Assembly: GCA_002189035.1 (NCBI GenBank)
Contig: NEEC01000008.1
Span: forward strand, 2,852,001 to 2,916,000
Length of the DNA: 64,000 nucleotides
Reading direction: 5' to 3'
Source of the DNA: Utricularia gibba
Lineage: Eukaryota; Streptophyta; Magnoliopsida; Lamiales; Lentibulariaceae
The notes under the pieces were generated by a model. That model had not been told where the DNA came from and did no database searches. It saw nothing but the letters and a program-made list of their open reading frames with translations. Position 1 is the first letter of the stretch, and each line of letters starts with the position of its first letter. The translations under genes and the position numbers were made by a program. Shown in pieces: positions 60,404 through 64,000 of the stretch.

Positions 60404-62281
60404 TCACAGCGCTGCGAAGTATTCCTTGCTTCCCTTTGGATCAGGTTTCATGGATTTATCACCTGGTTTCCATCCAGCCGGGCATACTTCGTCTGGATTA
60501 TCTTGAACATACTGCAGAGCCTGAGATGGGGACGCATGTGTAAAACCATTAGGCCTTAGAGAGATGAATGGGAAGGTGAGTTAGCAGGTTGAAATCAGAT
60601 GAAGGGGAGTACTGTACTTGGAGCGTTCTAAGAGTTTCGTCTACACTCCGTCCGATTGCCAAGTTGTTGATGGTGGAATGCTGAATGATACCCTCCTTAT
60701 CGATGATGAAGAGGCCTCTCAATGCAATTCCCTGAAACACAAGTGGTGAGCAGATACGGTGATATGGATTTGATTATCTTGATCTGTTCAAGGACTCTAG
60801 TGGGAATGGATGGAGTCCCAACCTGATCAGGTATTAGCACGCCGAATGATTTTGAAACCGCCTTGGTCACATCTGAGACTAAGGGATATTTCAGATCACC
60901 CAATCCACCGGATTTCCTGTCTGTTTGGACCCATGCAAGGTGGGAGAACTACAAAAGTGAACCAGATCAACCAGGAGGGAGTCATCAGATAACAGTATGA
61001 ATGTCAAAAGTAGCATGAAAAGTATTCACAGGATGATAGCTTGCACGAAGCAATTTGAACACAGATTACAAGAAGTAGCAGTGCATAAGCTACACTTACC
61101 ACACTGTCTATAGAAACGCCCAACACTTCGGTATTCAATTTCTCGAATTCTTCATACCTATCGCTGAAAGCAGTAATCTCTGCAATGCATAATTATTAAT
61201 AGCTTAAATTCATAATTTCTGGTTTTCCTAGTAATCACTCGGATAAAAACCATCATAGTCCGGGGTCAAGCTCACCTGTGGGACAAACAAAGGTGAAATC
61301 CAGTGGATAAAAGAAGAGGATAACATACTTCTTGCCCAAATAATCAGAGAGTTTAACCTGCAAGAAAGGGTCAATGTAGTGTTAACAACGACACTGTGTA
61401 ATTTTATGACAATGCATATAGCATATTCATATCATTTGCATCATACAAGAGCCCCTCAAAACAGAGTTCAAGAAAATGCATTTCCATGAAATGACTGAGG
61501 AGGGTAAACTTTTATATTCTACTAGGTGAAGTGAATAAAAACCCTTTCTTCCAACAGAAATCACCAAACCACCCAATCACAATTACTGTTTGCAACCGAC
61601 AAGAACAGATCATAACCAAACTAATCCTATTGACATCAGAGAATGAAACACTAAACCCTTCTGCATTCACCTTAATGAACTCCTGATCAAAAACTGCCTC
61701 AGCTTCAAAATCTGGAGCCTTGTTTCCCACCAGCGTAGTTCACTCTGTGGAAGAAAGAAAACGATGACCGAATGATGCATATTCTCATGTACACTACCAA
61801 GGCTCGCGTCTTCTACATTACATTATATATATATAAAAAAATCTTTCAAGCAATATGAAAATACATTGAAACTGGACTGCTAGTATATCCGATAAACGCA
61901 GAAGTTCTAGCACGTCCCCAAAATCAGCGGCTGATCGACGGTCAACTAAAGTACTTTCAACAATGAGTAAACCGATAAATTCTAAAAAAATTTCGAACAA
62001 CTCCAGCACAGAAATCAGATCTACACCGTCCCCAAGGGAGGGACGCCAAGAATGGAAGTGGGATGACTTACAGCACGAACAACCAGACTACGGCGCCTGG
62101 CGGAGGAATCAAGCTTGTAAGGCAATGAAGGAGCGAAAGAGGCGCCCCCGGCGAATGTAGAGCCGTAGGAAACGGAGAGAGGAGAAACCGATTTCTTAAG
62201 AGAACTGCGAGGTTTTGGGTTGAGATTGGAGTTAGATGAAACTAACGCAGACATGGAAGCGGCAAACGCCGAGCAAGCCAT
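60404..62281 (-). CDS. BAS1: Chloroplast 2-Cys peroxiredoxin (BAS1 type), 7 exons, apparent -1 frameshift
   Basis: Thiol peroxidase of the stroma that reduces H2O2 and alkyl hydroperoxides using NTRC or thioredoxins. Exons 62072-62281, 61671-61744, 61276-61357, 61100-61179, 60823-60948, 60618-60731 and 60404-60520. A ~70-residue transit peptide (Ser/Lys-rich, ending RRRSLVVRA) occupies exon 1. The peroxidatic cysteine is in [17 protein letters not shown] and the resolving cysteine in [26 protein letters not shown] and the C-terminal KEYFAAL are the GGLG and YF motifs of over-oxidation-sensitive peroxiredoxins. At the start of exon 61671-61744 the frame is off by one near 61733-61736; one added base gives [18 protein letters not shown] and 267 aa, the expected length. 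Confidence 0.93.
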
Positions 62282-62733
62282 GCTTCTTTCAAAGGGCAAA
62301 ACACTCGACGGATAATGAACGGCGACGCTCGCCTCTCCACCTTGCTACTGCTTCCCCCAACTGTCCACTATTTGGCGAACAGACAAATTCAAACGGCGCC
62401 GTTTCATACGTGGGACAAGACCAACTTTTCTCTAATTTTTAAAAGCATATTCTAAATTTCAAAATTAAAATTCAATTTTAAAAAGTTTTTTTTCATTGAA
62501 AACAACTATTTTTTTTATTTATCATATATTTAACCAAATATATTCACTTTTTACACACTTAAATTATTCACTGGATTTGAACATGAAGTACCCCTAAGTT
62601 ACATACATCAAGCTGCTGACTCTCAAAAGTGCAGGCATCACGCTCAGCGTTTGATTTGGATCCTCTTCAAGCTGCTAACTCTCAAAAGTACTCCATCATC
62701 TCCTTCTTCATATTCGGTTAATGGAGCCCATAC
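62282..62733. promoter_or_regulatory. Peroxiredoxin promoter and 3' flank of the NYN/OST-HTH gene
   Basis: The first ~120 bases are the GC-richer leader and promoter of the peroxiredoxin gene; 62440-62580 is AT-rich; the rest is the probable 3' UTR of the NYN gene. A short direct repeat (AGCTGCTNACTCTCAAAAGT) occurs at about 62611-62631 and 62669-62688. Confidence 0.5.
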
Positions 62734-64000
62734 TCACTGAAGAAGGTATGCAGTGAGCATGCCGCCTTCCCCTCCAATGATGATGATATCTGATAACTTT
62801 TCCAGTAGACTGATGAGCTTTGTGGCCCCAAACTTGGAAACATCAAGAGGGTGCTGGAAAAGCTTCGCATATTCCACCGGAAAACGACTCAAAAGCAAAT
62901 GACCACCATACGTCTTCAGCAACTTGATCAACCGGCGCTTCAGATCATTGAGATCACCCGGTTGGGCAGACGTCCCAGGAAGAAAAGAGGATGCCTCAGA
63001 TACTGACTGTTGAAGGTACGCAACCCTGTTATTGGACTGCCCTCCAATGGCAATAACATCCGGTAACTTTTCCAAAAGGCTGATGAGCCTTGTAGCCCCA
63101 TATTCAGGCAAAATAAGAGGCTGTTGGAATAGCCTCGCATATTCTTGCTGAAACTGGTTCAAAGACAAGCAACCACCTGATAATTTGAGCAACTTTACAA
63201 GTTGGCATCTCAAAACATTCATATCCCCCGGAAGCAGAGACATTCCAAGCGAACAAGATGGCATCGTGTTCGACTGGCCAGTTTTTGCACTCTGGAATGT
63301 GTTCTTCCGTTCAGCTTCTCCAGCCTTTTTCCACTTACCATATTTTTTTGGAGTGGATACAGCAAGAAATGCTTCCTTGTTATCAGTATTCCCTCGAATG
63401 CTGATAACATCGGATAACTGTTCTAGATAATGGATGGGCTTTTCACCCCCGTATTCAGAAGAAATAAGAGGTCGCTGGAAAAGCTTCAAGTATTCCTTCG
63501 GGATATGATTCAGAGACAAACAGCCACCTGATAATTCGAGAGACTTCACGAGTTGGAACTTCATCTCATTCATGTCTCTTGGCTGCAGAATGGCCGTGCA
63601 ACCTTTATCAGTAGAAGGACGAGTTCTGGCTGATGTTTCAGGTGAAGAAGATGATATCTTAGCTGATTGGGAAGTTTGATAACTGTAAAAGGTCGCTGTT
63701 GAAGCACTGCTGATGCATTCAGATAGAGATTTCGATTCTTTAACTTGACTTCCCACAGACCCTTTGACAGGAGTCCTCATCATCTTGGCTGGAATAGAGC
63801 AAGGGGTGACAAAGCCCTTCCCATGAGCCAAGCTTGGCCAATCCCACACGAATCGGCCAGCATTCTGTAGTGCAGTGAAACACAAACACCAGTTGGGATG
63901 ACAAGAATAACATTGTACCCACGCTGGCCCAAAATATGAAGCGTGGGAGCAAAATCAGCATCTCCAGAGATAAGCATAATAGATGATGGAGGACGATTGT
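62734..64000 (-). CDS. NYN-domain + triple OST-HTH (LOTUS) protein, 5' part cut by the window, apparent -1 frameshift
   Basis: Putative RNA-regulating protein related to MARF1/limkain-b1. The visible C-terminal part begins inside the NYN (PIN-like nuclease) domain: SSIMLISGDADFAPTLHIL and GQRGYNVILVIPTGV, where the Asp of SGDADF fits the metal-binding site. A frame change near 63875-63877 separates this from ALQNAGRFVWDWPSLAHGKG; one base joins them. After a Ser/Thr-rich linker come three OST-HTH/LOTUS repeats of ~65 residues, each starting D(M/L)N and sharing QLVKLLKLSGGCLSLNQF, FQQPLILPEYG and LISLLEKLPDVIAIGG patterns. LOTUS modules bind RNA (G-rich or G4 RNA) or DEAD-box helicases. The stop is at 62734-62736. 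The start and any upstream exons lie beyond 64000. Confidence 0.85.

Noticed and set aside
1-64000. tRNA, rRNA or CRISPR features
   Set aside because: I saw no tRNA A/B-box pair with a cloverleaf, no rRNA similarity and no spaced direct repeats. A covariance search was not possible here.

Overview
The window is nuclear DNA of a flowering plant, most likely a eudicot (genus not identifiable from sequence alone). Genes have many short GT-AG introns, intergenic DNA is strongly AT-rich, and the proteins are plant families: sucrose synthase, pectinesterase, caffeate-type O-methyltransferases, SAUR, XTH, DOT2/SART1, galacturonokinase, autoinhibited Ca2+-ATPase, HVA22, chloroplast RNA-binding protein and chloroplast 2-Cys peroxiredoxin. 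I rebuilt exon structures by hand from splice sites and family conservation; exon lists are in the entries.

Layout. 1-7.7 kb: an EAR-motif C2H2 zinc-finger gene, an inverted relic of sucrose synthase, then an intact 14-exon sucrose synthase (minus). 8.7-13 kb: a FYVE + SYLF lipid-binding protein (plus) and a type I pectin methylesterase (minus). 13-17 kb: AT-rich spacer with a GC-rich island and an orphan snRNA-type promoter signature. 17.2-22.6 kb: a tandem O-methyltransferase array of two damaged full-length copies and one collapsed remnant. 22.8-32.1 kb: DOT2/SART1 and galacturonokinase (both minus); a collapsed second copy of the DOT2 5' region lies directly upstream of galacturonokinase. 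34-36.4 kb: a SAUR gene and an XTH. 39.7-43.8 kb: a small conserved plant protein and an AP180/ANTH clathrin adaptor (minus). 44.6-52.2 kb: a 33-coding-exon plasma-membrane-type Ca2+-ATPase (minus). 52.3-56.7 kb: long AT-rich spacer. 56.7-64 kb: HVA22-like and a chloroplast RRM protein (plus), 2-Cys peroxiredoxin (minus) and the 3' part of a NYN + triple OST-HTH protein (minus, cut by the window edge).

The genes are not an operon and are functionally unrelated, though several serve cell-wall sugar metabolism (sucrose synthase, pectinesterase, XTH, galacturonokinase).

The strongest global pattern is a set of twelve apparent single-base deletions inside otherwise conserved coding exons, always -1 and mostly in short G or C runs. 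No +1 shift was seen. This looks like uncorrected long-read consensus error rather than mass pseudogenisation, so genes marked 'frameshift' are probably intact in the plant. By contrast, the 10-bp deletion in the second O-methyltransferase, the collapsed third copy, the sucrose synthase relic and the DOT2 fragment look like true genomic events.
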